From NCBI GenBank assembly GCA_018971775.1, contig JAGXAB010000027.1:1-64000 (forward strand): a stretch of 64,000 nucleotides of DNA, written 5' to 3'. The DNA is from Cyanobacteria bacterium REEB67. GTDB lineage: Bacteria; Cyanobacteriota; Vampirovibrionia; Obscuribacterales; Obscuribacteraceae. How positions within the stretch are numbered: the stretch's first letter is position 1; each line of letters starts with the position of its first letter. Positions 17,327 to 27,066 of this stretch are shown here, piece by piece. Under the pieces are notes generated by a model, which made no database searches, was not told the DNA's origin, and saw nothing but the letters and a program-made list of their open reading frames with translations. A program made the translations under genes and the position numbers.

Positions 17327-18429
17327 CCCTCTCTCCTCGGAGAACCAGCGTATACATTTAAGCACTTCTCAAAGACAAAGTCAGGATTGAGGCGCGTCAG
17401 ACACTCTCGGTCCTGACAAGTTTTTTGATAATGGCAGGGTCTGCAGGCCAGACTCTCGTCGTAAACAGCCAGATGGCGGGGCCCATAAGGCGCCCAGCGT
17501 ACCGGGTCGGTCGGACCAAAAAGAGCGACAGTGGGCACGCCGACGGCACTGGCCAGATGGGCCGGGCCGGAGTCGACACAGACGGCAAGCTGCATTCGGC
17601 TGTAAAGAGCCATCGACTGACGCAATGACAGTTTTCCAGCCATATTAATCGGCTTTTCCAGAGCACACAGTTGAGCCAGACTCTCATAGGTTGACCGATC
17701 TTGAGCATCACCGGAAAAAACCGGCTCGAGGCCGAGTTCGTCGCGAAGGCGCTTGACGAGTATGGCCCAGCTCTCGAGGGGATAGAGCTTATCGGGATGA
17801 GCGGCCGCGGCATGAATCAACACACGGGGCCGCTCCTCATTTAAACGCGGCTCGAGGGCCAGCACTTCAGCCACCTCGGTGGGCGAGACAAAGGCCTCCA
17901 GACGGCCATCGTCGACCGGGATATCGACCGCCTGCAAGACCGAAAGTAAAGACTCGACTTCATGAATATCTTTGCGCCATACGACCGGATCGGTGAGCAA
18001 AAAATTGCGCCCTTCCGTACCATAGCCGATGCGTCGTTTCGCTCCGATCAGGAAGGCCAGGGCAGCGGAAGAGAAGGAGCGCTTCAATAGAAATACAGTG
18101 TCATATTTATTTTTGCCCAGCTCAAAAACATAAGAAAGAAAACAGCGGGTCTTACCCTTACCGCTATCGTACTTATGAAAGCGAGTCGTATCGTAGACAA
18201 TCAAGTTGTCGACATAAGGCAGGCCCTGCAGCACCTCGCCACTCTTCGGACCGACCAGCACATCAATGCGCGCTTGCGGGTATGCGGCCCGTAAATTACG
18301 CAAAAATGGTACAGTCAAAATGGTATCGCCGATGAAGCGATAGCGGACAACGAGAATAGCTCTGGCCGAAGGTCGCTTCTTGCCGCCCATCTGGGCAAAA
18401 TGTCCTTCAGTCTGGCTAGCAGCCCTCAT
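17311..18429 (-). CDS. Glycosyltransferase family 9 (heptosyltransferase-like)
   Basis: A 372-residue GT-B enzyme of family 9, which adds heptose or a related sugar to the LPS core. Visible blocks are RYRFIGDTILTVPFLRNLRAAYP, read as two adjacent motifs, DVLVGPKSGEVL, and the donor-site segment VDSGPAHLASAVG followed by VALFGPTDPVRW. It overlaps the lpxK stop by 4 bp (ATGA). With waaA and lpxK upstream, it belongs to inner-core LPS assembly at the inner membrane. The exact sugar cannot be read, so no waa symbol is given. Confidence 0.88.
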   Translation of the reverse strand: MRAASQTEGHFAQMGGKKRPSARAILVVRYRFIGDTILTVPFLRNLRAAYPQARIDVLVGPKSGEVLQGLPYVDNLIVYDTTRFHKYDSGKGKTRCFLSYVFELGKNKYDTVFLLKRSFSSAALAFLIGAKRRIGYGTEGRNFLLTDPVVWRKDIHEVESLLSVLQAVDIPVDDGRLEAFVSPTEVAEVLALEPRLNEERPRVLIHAAAAHPDKLYPLESWAILVKRLRDELGLEPVFSGDAQDRSTYESLAQLCALEKPINMAGKLSLRQSMALYSRMQLAVCVDSGPAHLASAVGVPTVALFGPTDPVRWAPYGPRHLAVYDESLACRPCHYQKTCQDRECLTRLNPDFVFEKCLNVYAGSPRREGCNLI

Positions 18430-19568
18430 CTACGCAAATTACTCCAGAAATCAGGAGCATTGATCTCCGAGCCGTTGGCGTCGACCCATTCGGTGGCCAG
18501 GACCATAGCCAGGGTTTTAGCGCGCAACGAGGCGGTCTGAGGCAGACGCACCATGTCTTTTTCGGTGGTGATGATGTAAGCGGCACCGCTTTCGTTGAAG
18601 CTTTTTTCGATGGCGGCAAGATCCCCCGGGCTGTACCAGTGATGATCGCCAAATTCGAGCAAACCGGATAGCTCTGCGCCCGTTTCATGGACGTTGGCGA
18701 CCAGGCTGTCGGGAGTCGCGATACCGGAGAAGACAAAAACTTTCTTGCCGCGCAGATCGGCCAGATCCATACTCTCGCCGCTCTCACCATTGATTAAATA
18801 GCGCGGCGTAAAGCGGCAATAACGCAGCACCGCCTTCGGTGCCAGCTTGGCCAATCTGCCGCTCAATCTGGCCAAATCGTCGACGACAACACTGTCGAAT
18901 CTTTCGGCCGAAGGGATTTTAGTGACCACGATCGTAGAAGCCCTCGCCAGGCCACTGAGCGGCTCACGCAGACGACCAGCGGGGAGGAGCTTGAGCTCGT
19001 CGATCAGATCATTGTAATCAAAAAGGACAACGTCAAGGTCCCGACGTAACTTGCGATGCTGAAAGCCATCATCGAGCAAGAGCAAGTTAGCCCCATATTT
19101 TTTCACGGCGAGATAGGCGGCACGACTGCGCAGCGAATCGACAATAATCACAGCCCGGGGCACGGCCTGAGCCATCTGACTGGGCTCGTCACCGCTGTCC
19201 AAAACACCGGCTATCGGCCCATAACCGGCACTGACGACAACGGTAGAGGCCTTCGTCAATCGACCGTAACCGCGACTGAGGATAGCGACTTTGACACCGG
19301 AGGCAATCATACGTGTAGCCAGATCGATAACAACCGGAGTTTTGCCGGTACCACCGACAGTGATGTTACCAACCGAAATTACCGGCACAGGCGCGCCGAC
19401 ACTGCGAGCCAGACCAAGATCAAAGAATAATCCGCGCAGCCAAGCCCCGAGACCGTAGAAAAGCGAGGCGGGCCAGAGCAGCAGTTTCATGTAGGGACTT
19501 TCGGCGAGCGATTCGAGACGCTCGACGATTGGCTTCTTCTCGCTCAAAACAGCGGTATTATCGCTCAT
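18426..19568 (-). CDS. lpxK: Tetraacyldisaccharide 4'-kinase
   Basis: The lipid A kinase that phosphorylates the 4' position of the tetraacyldisaccharide at the inner membrane. Of 380 residues, the marker is the Walker A segment SVGNITVGGTGKTPV, plus ILSRGYGR, DEPSQMAQ and LLDDGFQHRKL. The N-terminal region has an amphipathic or membrane segment (LLWPASLFYGLGAWLRGLFF). The ATG at 19568 has GGAGGAGG 8 nt upstream and overlaps the waaA stop by 11 bp. A longer frame to 19646 is not supported. Confidence 0.93.
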   Translation of the reverse strand: MSDNTAVLSEKKPIVERLESLAESPYMKLLLWPASLFYGLGAWLRGLFFDLGLARSVGAPVPVISVGNITVGGTGKTPVVIDLATRMIASGVKVAILSRGYGRLTKASTVVVSAGYGPIAGVLDSGDEPSQMAQAVPRAVIIVDSLRSRAAYLAVKKYGANLLLLDDGFQHRKLRRDLDVVLFDYNDLIDELKLLPAGRLREPLSGLARASTIVVTKIPSAERFDSVVVDDLARLSGRLAKLAPKAVLRYCRFTPRYLINGESGESMDLADLRGKKVFVFSGIATPDSLVANVHETGAELSGLLEFGDHHWYSPGDLAAIEKSFNESGAAYIITTEKDMVRLPQTASLRAKTLAMVLATEWVDANGSEINAPDFWSNLRR

Positions 19569-21027
19569 GCACAGCCTCCTCCAGCGAGAATTGACTTTCA
19601 CCCGGCTGACTTTCGCCTGCAGGCTTTTCGCTTGTAGGACTTTCACCCAATTGACTTTCGATCAGGGCCAGAGCTTTGACTACGGCTCCCTGACTGGAAA
19701 TCAAAATCTCACGGCCGGCGAGACCAGCTTCTGTGCGTCGTTTTTCATCGGCAAAAAAGAACAGCAGGCAAGCAATCACACCGGCTTCATTCTTGCCCTG
19801 GCTAATAGCATTTTGAGCGGTAAGAGCGGCGGTCAAATCTTTCACTTTTTCTGTACGTGGACCGACCACCACCGGCACGCCATAGGCGTAAGGCTCCATA
19901 ATATTGTGCCCGCCAACCGGAGCCAGGGTGCCACCAACAAAGGCGACGCTGGCAAGCGAATAAAAATCAAAAAGTTTGCCGATCACATCGAGCAGATAAA
20001 CTTCTGCCCTTGTGCCCGGCACGTGCGGCAGATCCGAACTGAAGCCCTGATTTTCCGAAAAACGCCGCGGTACAAAATCATACTCGCGGATCAGCTCGGC
20101 CACTCGCTCGAAACGTTCCGGGTGACGGGGCACGATGATTAGCTTGGCCCTGGCACCATAGGTGGTATCCAGGAGCTGAGCGTAAGCTTTGAGCACGCAG
20201 ACTTCCTCGCCCTCGTGGGTCGAGCCGGCCACCAGGACCGGAGTAGGCGGAGGGCCCGAACCATATTCGTGGGCCAGCTGCGAAAGGGAGCCGGCGGCTG
20301 TCAGCCCCAGAGTAGCGAGCAATTTCTCACTCACTTCCGCTGCCAGAGGCTCCAGTCCGTCAAATTTTATATTGCCCAGGGAAGTCACCGGCAAGTCATC
20401 GCCGCCGACGGCAAAATAACGACTGGCCTCTTCCGGCGTCTGCACTCCGATAGCGCTAAAGCGCCTCAGTACAGGACGGAAAAAGCGGCGGTGGCGATAA
20501 TAGGATTTGAATGAACGCGGTGACATGCGACCGTTCACCACCATCATTTTGACGCCGCGCTTCTTGCACTCATAAGTAAAGCCCGGCCAGATCTCGGTTT
20601 CGGCAATAACGACCAGCTCCGGCTTGAGCACTTTCAACCAGGCGTTGATGGCACCAGGCAAGTCGAGGGGGAAAAAAATTATCGTCGCCAGATGGCCTAG
20701 CTTTTCTTGAGCCAGCTTCTGTCCGGTAGCCGTGGTCGTCGAAACGACCAGAGGTCGCTGCGGATGTTTGTCATGGAAAGCTTTAACCAGGGGCAAAATA
20801 GCGTTGAATTCACCGACGGATACGGCATGGAACCAGAGACAACCATGGAGGGCCTCGCTTCTGGCCTTGATTGACGCGGGAATGAAACCGAGTTTCTGGC
20901 CAAGGCCTACCCGTGTCTTTTTTTTGATCAGCAAAACAGGCCAGGCCAGAAGCAAGATCAGAAAAACGCAGTAGTAATAGAGGGCTATCAAAGCCGGCTC
21001 GGACCCCTGGTCGGTGGTAGCAGTCAA
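19558..21027 (-). CDS. waaA: 3-deoxy-D-manno-octulosonic acid (Kdo) transferase
   Basis: This enzyme transfers Kdo from CMP-Kdo to lipid IVA. It has an N-terminal membrane anchor (ALYYYCVFLILLLAW), the acceptor-domain blocks WFHAVSVGEFNA and ETEIWPGF, NGRMSPRSF, and the donor-domain segments VAGSTHEGEE and GGHNIMEPYAYG. Its 489 residues exceed the usual 420-430 because of a Ser/Glu/Pro-rich tail. The start is uncertain: TTG at 21027 is used, but a TTG about 13 codons further in would place the anchor at the very N-terminus. It opens the waaA-lpxK-glycosyltransferase operon. Confidence 0.93.
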   Translation of the reverse strand: MTATTDQGSEPALIALYYYCVFLILLLAWPVLLIKKKTRVGLGQKLGFIPASIKARSEALHGCLWFHAVSVGEFNAILPLVKAFHDKHPQRPLVVSTTTATGQKLAQEKLGHLATIIFFPLDLPGAINAWLKVLKPELVVIAETEIWPGFTYECKKRGVKMMVVNGRMSPRSFKSYYRHRRFFRPVLRRFSAIGVQTPEEASRYFAVGGDDLPVTSLGNIKFDGLEPLAAEVSEKLLATLGLTAAGSLSQLAHEYGSGPPPTPVLVAGSTHEGEEVCVLKAYAQLLDTTYGARAKLIIVPRHPERFERVAELIREYDFVPRRFSENQGFSSDLPHVPGTRAEVYLLDVIGKLFDFYSLASVAFVGGTLAPVGGHNIMEPYAYGVPVVVGPRTEKVKDLTAALTAQNAISQGKNEAGVIACLLFFFADEKRRTEAGLAGREILISSQGAVVKALALIESQLGESPTSEKPAGESQPGESQFSLEEAVHER

Positions 21028-21183
21028 TTGTGGCGTATATAGCCTGTATAGCGAAGATCGCCAGAGCCTGCCGTGACACCTGTCATCTTAACTCTGCATC
21101 AGCTTTAATAAATAGAGCAGTCATCTAATTTAAGGTTTTAGTTAAGCCGCATGATCGGTTGAAACAAAACAAATCAAATCAAA

Positions 21184-23883
21184 TTAGATCAAATCGAGGG
21201 CATCGACGTCGACGGCAACATTGACGTCCTGGCCGAAACGACGCAGGCGCAGATGCTCAGTGATCAAATATTGCACAGCAGGGCCGGCCAGATTTTTGAT
21301 CAAAAGATGAAAGCGGTATTTCGTCTTCACTTTTTCCAGCAGACAGGCGGTCGGTCCGAGAATACGCACGTCCTCTTCTCCGACTCGGTCTTCCAGTAGA
21401 CGACTGACTTCCTCGGCCAGCATTTCGCAAACAGACTCAGCCAGGCCGGCATCTTCACTGGAGACGACAAGGCGGATCAATTGCGAAAAAGGCGGATACT
21501 GAAATAATTGCCGACCGGCCAGCTCCGGTCGGTAGAAGCCTTCAAAATCATGATCGGAAGCCAGGCGCAACGCTTCCAGATCGGGGGCGTAAGTCTGCAG
21601 GATGACCTCACCGGCATGCGCGCCGCGGCCGGCTCGACCGGCGACCTGGGTCAGCAACTGGAAGCCGCGCTCCATCGAACGATAGTCCGGCATATTGAAA
21701 GCGGCATCGGCGGTCAGCACACCGACGAGCGTTACATTTTCGATATCGAGGCCTTTTGCCACCATCTGCGTACCGATCAAGATATCAGCGCGCCCCTGAG
21801 AAAAATCACTCAAGACCTGCTCATAGGCACCTTTTTTCGCCGCCACATCCGAGTCCAGCCGGACGACACGCGCCGCGGGGAAAAGCTTGTGCACGTCTTC
21901 TTCCACCTTTTGCGTGCCCAGGCCCGACTCTTTTAGAAAAGGACTGGCGCAGGCCGTGCAAGCAGACATCAAGGGCGAACGAAACCCACAGTGGTGGCAG
22001 GCGAGATAGCCGGAGCGCAAAAGCGGCTCGGAGCGCTCACCACCTGCGACGACACCTTTTAGACCCTTTTGATGGAGGACGAGCGAGACGCTGCAATTTT
22101 TGCATTTGACGACATGGCCGCAGACCTGACAAAAAACATGACTGGCAAAACCGCGTCGATTGATCAAAAGAACGATCTGCTCTTTGCGCTCGAGACGGGC
22201 ACCCACAGCCCAGGTAAGAGGTTCGCTGAAGGCTGTCTTATGACCATCCTTAAACTGTTTGCGCATGTCGACAATCGTTACTTTCGGCATCGCCTGCTTG
22301 AATACACGACTGGGCATGGTCAACACTCGACCGGCCCGGTCCGCCTCGTAAAAGCTGACCAGATCAGGCGTAGCACTGCCGAGCAGGACCATCGCTCCGG
22401 CCCGGCGCGCCTTTTCTTCGGCCAGATGTCTGGCATGATAACGCGGGGCCGGCGATGTCTGTTTGTAGCTACTGTCATGCTCTTCGTCCAGGACGATCAA
22501 AGCCAGATCGGGAATATGCGCCAGAATAGCCGAGCGAGCCCCGAGCAGGACTTTGACGTCGCCATTGCGCAGGCGTTGGAAAGTATCGTAGCGCTCACCG
22601 GGACTGATACCGGAATGCCAGACGGCCACGAGCTTGCCGAAGCGCCCTTTGAGACGGCCGGCCAGCTGCGGCGTCAAGCTGATCTCGGGGACGAGAAAAA
22701 GTGCAGTGCGCCCCATTTTCAGGACTTCACTGATCAAACGCAGATAGATCTCGGTCTTGCCCGAACCGGTGACACCATGCAAGAGCCAGGGCTGGACAGG
22801 GTTTTCAGCAGTGCCGGCCAGCACTGCCTGTAGTTCGCTTTGCAGTCTGGCAAAAACCAATGTTTGCTCATCGGTGAGCGGCGGCTCAGTGCGATTTTTA
22901 TCGACCAGGGCCTGCGGCAGCGCCGACAGTCCGTCGCGCACCACATCCTCTTCGCTGACGACGAGCATAGAAGCGGCGATCATTTTGTCGATGGTGGAGC
23001 GGCTCGTGCCAGCCTTTTCGACGAGCTCGCCGACGCTCAAAGCCTTTTCTGCGGCGAGCAGGGCCTGTAAAATCGATCTTTGTTTTTCAGTCTGCGCTTC
23101 GGCGGCACCAACGCTCAAGACTCTCCTGGTCTTCGCCTCGGTCGCTCCTTCCTGCACTGTTTCGGCGACGAGCAGACCGGCTTCGCTCAGGGCGGCGAGA
23201 CCCTTTTGAAAATGCGTGATCGTCAACTTCGGCTTGCGACGTCTACCTGCCATTTCGAAGCGCTGGCGCAGGGTGCTGAGGCTCAAAATGCCCTTTGCCG
23301 ATTCGAGCAAGAGGTCGAAAATCAGATAAACGGCCGGTTCTTCATGAGCAACGATGGGCAATTGACGATCACCAAAATGATTTGCCACCATTTCTCGCAG
23401 CATGATCGTGCGCTGATCGTGACCAAATTCTTTCAGGGGCAAGGCCGCTTCGGTCAACCTGACCAGCCGTTTCATCTTTGTCTGTAAGCAGGCCGGTATG
23501 GCGGCGGCGACCACATCCTGCAGGGTAGCACAATATTTTTTGGCCACGTAGGCCAGATAATCGATGTAAGCTTCGTCGAAGAGCGGCTCAGGCTCGATTA
23601 CTTCATGGATGTCTTTGGGGCTCTTTTCGAGATCATGCCTGTCGCTCACACCGACTATATAGCCGGCCAGCATCTGCCTGCCGAAGGGCACAAGCACTTG
23701 CGCTCCGATAAAGGCGGAGCCGCGGAAGCGCTCCGGAATAGCATAAGTAAACAGCCTGTCCTTCAGCCCTTTTATTTGCACATCGAGCAAAACGGCAGCA
23801 TAAAGCCCGGCAGGAGCCTGTGCCGGCAGAATGTCTATATCCAGTCGTGCAGATGCAATTTTTTCTTCGGCGGCCAAAGTCAA
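21184..23883 (-). CDS. priA: Primosomal protein N' (replication restart helicase PriA)
   Basis: A superfamily 2 helicase that restarts stalled forks. The N-terminal DNA-binding domain (YAAVLLDVQIKGLKDRLFTY) is followed by Walker A LLHGVTGSGKTEIYLR, Walker B LIVLDEEHDSSYKQ, motif III LLGSATPDLVS, zinc-binding cysteines (CQVCGHVVKCKNC, CHHCG, CTAC), and AGRAGRG. About 900 residues, longer than E. coli PriA (732) because of an inserted winged-helix-like region around residues 190-330. The start is unclear: TTG at 23883 follows AAGGGG by 5 nt; TTGs at 23898 and 23877 are alternatives. Confidence 0.94.
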   Translation of the reverse strand: MTLAAEEKIASARLDIDILPAQAPAGLYAAVLLDVQIKGLKDRLFTYAIPERFRGSAFIGAQVLVPFGRQMLAGYIVGVSDRHDLEKSPKDIHEVIEPEPLFDEAYIDYLAYVAKKYCATLQDVVAAAIPACLQTKMKRLVRLTEAALPLKEFGHDQRTIMLREMVANHFGDRQLPIVAHEEPAVYLIFDLLLESAKGILSLSTLRQRFEMAGRRRKPKLTITHFQKGLAALSEAGLLVAETVQEGATEAKTRRVLSVGAAEAQTEKQRSILQALLAAEKALSVGELVEKAGTSRSTIDKMIAASMLVVSEEDVVRDGLSALPQALVDKNRTEPPLTDEQTLVFARLQSELQAVLAGTAENPVQPWLLHGVTGSGKTEIYLRLISEVLKMGRTALFLVPEISLTPQLAGRLKGRFGKLVAVWHSGISPGERYDTFQRLRNGDVKVLLGARSAILAHIPDLALIVLDEEHDSSYKQTSPAPRYHARHLAEEKARRAGAMVLLGSATPDLVSFYEADRAGRVLTMPSRVFKQAMPKVTIVDMRKQFKDGHKTAFSEPLTWAVGARLERKEQIVLLINRRGFASHVFCQVCGHVVKCKNCSVSLVLHQKGLKGVVAGGERSEPLLRSGYLACHHCGFRSPLMSACTACASPFLKESGLGTQKVEEDVHKLFPAARVVRLDSDVAAKKGAYEQVLSDFSQGRADILIGTQMVAKGLDIENVTLVGVLTADAAFNMPDYRSMERGFQLLTQVAGRAGRGAHAGEVILQTYAPDLEALRLASDHDFEGFYRPELAGRQLFQYPPFSQLIRLVVSSEDAGLAESVCEMLAEEVSRLLEDRVGEEDVRILGPTACLLEKVKTKYRFHLLIKNLAGPAVQYLITEHLRLRRFGQDVNVAVDVDALDLI

Positions 23884-24028
23884 ACAAACCCCTTGCAAGC
23901 TGATAAGGCAGCAAGCAAAAAAACTGACCCTTTGAGTATAGAGGCCCTGGCTGACAAATTTGCCTGCCTGAAGAAGACCGCCAGATAAAAAGCGGGCTCG
24001 AGCCTGGAAATTTTCTATAAACGGAAAA

Positions 24029-24523
24029 TCAGGCTCCGATTACATATTTTTTCCAGTTGTACTCGCCAGCAAAAGAATGCTTGGAAATTTCGAAGACGAC
24101 ATGAGACATCGGCCGGCGCGGCGTACAGGCAAGAGGCATGCTTGATTCTTTTGGCGTGCGATCGCCCTTTTTGACATTGCATTTCAAGCAGGCGGCAACG
24201 ACGTTGTCCCAGCTGTCGAGCCCGCCGCGCGAGCGGGGGATGATGTGATCGATGGTCAGATCGTGCCGTTTGTCGCCACAGTACTGACAGGTGTAATTGT
24301 CGCGGTGAAGGATATTGCGACGCGAAAGGCTGATTTCTTTGTAGGGTATTTTGACGTAGGAACGCAGACGAATCACCGTCGGCAAAGGTGTATCAGAGTA
24401 AATCAAGCGACCGTTATGCTCGATTTGCTCGGCTTTGCCTTTCATGAGCAGCACCACCGCTCTACGCCATGTGCAGATATTGAGCGGCTCGTAGGAAGCG
24501 TTAAGGACCAGGACCTTCGACAA
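24029..24523 (-). CDS. HNH endonuclease family protein
   Basis: A 164-residue protein with a complete HNH motif: CQYCG, DHIIPRSRGG, and NVVAACLKCNVKKGDRTP, with the two CxxC pairs binding zinc. The N-terminal VLVLNASYEPLNICTWRRA is typical of a short HNH family common in Cyanobacteria and Actinobacteria, whose cellular role is unclear. The start is TTG at 24523, preceded closely by GGGGTGAG. No partner methylase or mobile-element feature is nearby, so this is probably a conserved chromosomal nuclease and not a homing enzyme. Confidence 0.9.
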   Translation of the reverse strand: MSKVLVLNASYEPLNICTWRRAVVLLMKGKAEQIEHNGRLIYSDTPLPTVIRLRSYVKIPYKEISLSRRNILHRDNYTCQYCGDKRHDLTIDHIIPRSRGGLDSWDNVVAACLKCNVKKGDRTPKESSMPLACTPRRPMSHVVFEISKHSFAGEYNWKKYVIGA

Positions 24524-24755
24524 TACTCACCCCAATGCGCCGTTAGCAAAAGTTTACGTTGTAATATTATAACCATAATCGTAGCAAAGTGTCTATTAAT
24601 AGGCCATTCTCGGCGAGCTCGAGGCCAAGTCGTGCTAATATTTCTCACCGGTCCGCGCCTCAGGGCGGGCTACTTTGCCGCCCATTATCCAGTGGAAGGC
24701 GAAGAGATTTTAAGCGTCGGCAGCCCCCCTTGAAATCAAGATAAAGCCTTGTCCA

Positions 24756-24972
24756 GTCTAGCTCTAGACCGGTGAGGCCAACGACTGAACAGGGCCGTTG
24801 TCAGCTACATTTCGCCCTCGATCGGGTGAAAAGTCGGCCCAGGCACTAAACTTGGAATATATCCACCAAGGTGGTAACTTTGGCATCCGGATATATTCCG
24901 GGCAGGCAGAGCAACCAGTTTCCGAACTGGGCTGAAGGACCTGTCATTCCGAGTCCCACGGAAGACTCGGAG
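24756..24972 (+). promoter_or_regulatory. Structured leader upstream of rpsB
   Basis: Several strong hairpins occur in series: GTCTA/TAGAC (24756-24769), TTCGCCC/GGGTGAA (24811-24830), GGAATATATCC/GGATATATTCC (11 perfect pairs, 24854-24899, with a smaller stem inside its loop), CCAGTT-TCCG-AACTGG (24915-24930) and CCGAGTC/GACTCGG (24949-24970). CGACT (24782) can also pair with AGTCG (24832) around the second one. This looks like a 5' leader, possibly autoregulated by S2 as known in other bacteria, or a separate small RNA. The remaining 24524-24755 shows nothing clear. No tRNA, RNase P, SRP or tmRNA signature was found. Confidence 0.6.
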
Positions 24973-25083
24973 AGAAAACCAGTAATGCGTTTTTTCGCCA
25001 GCATAAGTACCAAAAGTGCAAAAGTAATAGTTCCGCCAAATCTAAACCCTAAAGGCACATACAAAACTAAGGAGAGTAAAGCC

Positions 25084-25929
25084 TTGCCACAAGCATCGAT
25101 GAGACAACTTTTGGAAGCCGGCGTACATTTCGGCCACCAGACCCGCCGCTGGAATCCCAAGATGAGACCTTACATCTATGGTGAAAGAAACGGCATCTAC
25201 ATCATTGACCTCGAGCAGACTACTAGAGCGCTCGATAAGGCCTGTGAATACGTCAGAAAAGCTGCCTCAGAAAAGAAAAACATCATTTTTGTCGGCACCA
25301 AGAAACAAGCCACGGATATCGTCGAAGAAGAAGCCCGTCGTTGCGGCGCTCACTTCGTCAACCGTCGCTGGTTGGGCGGCATGCTCACCAACTTCGAAAC
25401 GATTCGTCTGCGTATCAACCGTTTGAAAGAACTCGAAGAAATGGTCAGCAGCGGAGACCTCTTCCGCCGCGGTAAAAAAGAACAAGCTGTTCTCAACCGT
25501 GAACTGGCCAAACTGGAAAAATCCCTCGGTGGTATCAAAACCATGCGCGGTAAACCGGACCTCCTCTTCATCATCGACCAGAAGCGCGAATTCATCGCCG
25601 TTTCCGAAGCGAAGAAAATAGGCATCGCTACAGTCGGTATCATCGATACCAACTGCGATCCCGATGGCATCGACTATGTCATTCCCGGCAACGACGACTC
25701 GATCCGTTCGATCAAATTGATCACCAGCAAAATCGCTGATTCCATCCTCGAAGGTAAACAGGGCCAGGCCTATGTCGACCCGATCGAAGAAAAATCAGCC
25801 TGGAAAGAGCATGATGGCACCACCCCGCAAGCGGCTGGCGAACCTGCTACTGCTGAAGGAAACCTGCAAATGGCCGCCGTTGGCGCGGAAGCAGGCGCTG
25901 AAGCCCCGGCCGCTGAAGGTCAAGCCTAG
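25084..25929 (+). CDS. rpsB: 30S ribosomal protein S2
   Basis: Ribosomal protein S2 of 281 residues, with [19 protein letters not shown] at the N-terminus, [39 protein letters not shown] and [23 protein letters not shown]-terminal Ala/Glu-rich tail of about 40 residues extends beyond the core. The start is TTG at 25084, with AAGGAGAG 7-8 nt upstream; the frame is open further upstream to 24871, but that part is leader. It opens the classic rpsB-tsf-pyrH-frr cluster. Confidence 0.96.
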   Translation: MPQASMRQLLEAGVHFGHQTRRWNPKMRPYIYGERNGIYIIDLEQTTRALDKACEYVRKAASEKKNIIFVGTKKQATDIVEEEARRCGAHFVNRRWLGGMLTNFETIRLRINRLKELEEMVSSGDLFRRGKKEQAVLNRELAKLEKSLGGIKTMRGKPDLLFIIDQKREFIAVSEAKKIGIATVGIIDTNCDPDGIDYVIPGNDDSIRSIKLITSKIADSILEGKQGQAYVDPIEEKSAWKEHDGTTPQAAGEPATAEGNLQMAAVGAEAGAEAPAAEGQA

Positions 25930-25944
25930 TCCGATTATCGAGAA

Positions 25945-26004
25945 GCCGAGAGCGGTGACGCTGTGATCAAAAGCATTTTTTGTTTGCCGGCGCCAGCTCT
26001 CGGC
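25945..26004 (+). promoter_or_regulatory. Long hairpin between rpsB and tsf
   Basis: GCCGAGAGC (25945-25953) pairs perfectly with GCTCTCGGC (25996-26004) across a 42-nt loop that contains a T6 run and GCCGGCGCC. It may stabilise or partially attenuate the rpsB-tsf mRNA. It lacks a T-tract on its 3' side, so a simple terminator is unlikely. Confidence 0.55.
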
Positions 26005-26057
26005 ACGCCACTTTTAAATTCCACCAAAAGCATGAGGTTTTCTAGGAGATGAGTGCA

Positions 26058-26960
26058 GTGACTGAAATTTCCGCGTCCATGGTCAAAGAGCTGAGAGAAA
26101 AATCCGGCGCCGCCATGATGGATTGCAAAAAAGCCCTCGTCGAAGCTGAAGGCAGCTTCGACAAAGCCTTCGAACTGCTCAGACAGAAAGGCGCAGCATC
26201 GGCCGGAAAAAAATCCAGCCGCGCCACTTCCGAAGGTCTGGTTGTCGGCGAGCAGACTGAAGGCGGCAAAGTTGCCGTTCTCGTCGAAATCAACTGCGAA
26301 ACAGACTTCGTTGCCCGTAACGATCAGTTCGTCGCCCTCGGCAAAGAAATCTCCAATCTCGTCGCCAAAAGCAAACCCGAGACAGTAGAAGCTCTCCTGG
26401 CCAGCAAATCCGGCGACAAGACAGTACAAGAGTTGATCACCGAAGCGATCGCCAAAATCGGCGAAAACATCCAGGTCCAGCGCTTGCAGGCCTTCACCGT
26501 CGCGTCGCCGAATGGCACGACCGGTATCTATATCCACACCCTGGGCGGCAAGATGGGCGCGATCATCGAGCTATCCGCCGACAAGGCCGTTTCCAATCAA
26601 GAAGAGTTCACCTCCCTGGCCCGCGATCTGGCCATGCACATCGTTTCCACCAAGCCCACCTACCTCACCAGAGAAGATGTGCCGGCTGAAATGATCGAAA
26701 ACGAAAAACGTATCGAACTGGGCAAGGCCGACCTGGCCGACAAGAAACCCGAAATGCGCGAAAAAATCGTCGCCGGCCGCGTCGACAAGATTCTTGCCGA
26801 GCGTTGCTTCACCGAGCAGCCCTTCGTCAAAGACCCTTCGACCACCGTCGGTAAGCTCCTCGCCGCCAAAGGCAAAGAGCTCGGCGCCGAACTCAAACCC
26901 GTTCGTTTCGCCCTCTTCATCCTTGGTGAAAGCCAGTCCGAAGCTAAAGACGAAGAGTAG
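26058..26960 (+). CDS. tsf: Translation elongation factor Ts
   Basis: The nucleotide-exchange factor for EF-Tu, 300 residues. It begins TEISASMVKELREKSGA with MMDCKKALVEAEG, the TDFVARN core contact motif, HTLGGKMGAIIEL, and the C-terminal PFVKDPSTTVG. The GTG at 26058 is chosen because AGGAG sits 9 nt upstream; the ATG at 26049 directly abuts AGGAG and is too close. The gene lies 128 bp after rpsB with a hairpin between, the usual gene order. Confidence 0.96.
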   Translation: MTEISASMVKELREKSGAAMMDCKKALVEAEGSFDKAFELLRQKGAASAGKKSSRATSEGLVVGEQTEGGKVAVLVEINCETDFVARNDQFVALGKEISNLVAKSKPETVEALLASKSGDKTVQELITEAIAKIGENIQVQRLQAFTVASPNGTTGIYIHTLGGKMGAIIELSADKAVSNQEEFTSLARDLAMHIVSTKPTYLTREDVPAEMIENEKRIELGKADLADKKPEMREKIVAGRVDKILAERCFTEQPFVKDPSTTVGKLLAAKGKELGAELKPVRFALFILGESQSEAKDEE

Positions 26961-26981
26961 ATCGGGACGAACTGATGAAAA

Positions 26982-27010
26982 GGGCTTAAGATTACCGCGG
27001 TAATCAGCCC
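26982..27010 (+). promoter_or_regulatory. Hairpin after tsf
   Basis: GATTACCGCGGTAATC is a perfect 16-bp palindrome, flanked by GGGCT and AGCCC which extend the stem with a 3-nt bulge. It sits 22 bp after the tsf stop and has no T-run. It could be an mRNA-stabilising 3' end or a protein-binding site. Confidence 0.5.
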
Positions 27011-27066
27011 CATATCACAATCTTGCTTAACAAGCGACTGTGAATGAAATTGACAACATACAAGCA

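Noticed and set aside
24871-25083. Long in-frame extension upstream of rpsB
   Set aside because: Family alignment and the AAGGAGAG site place the start at TTG 25084; the extension is leader RNA.
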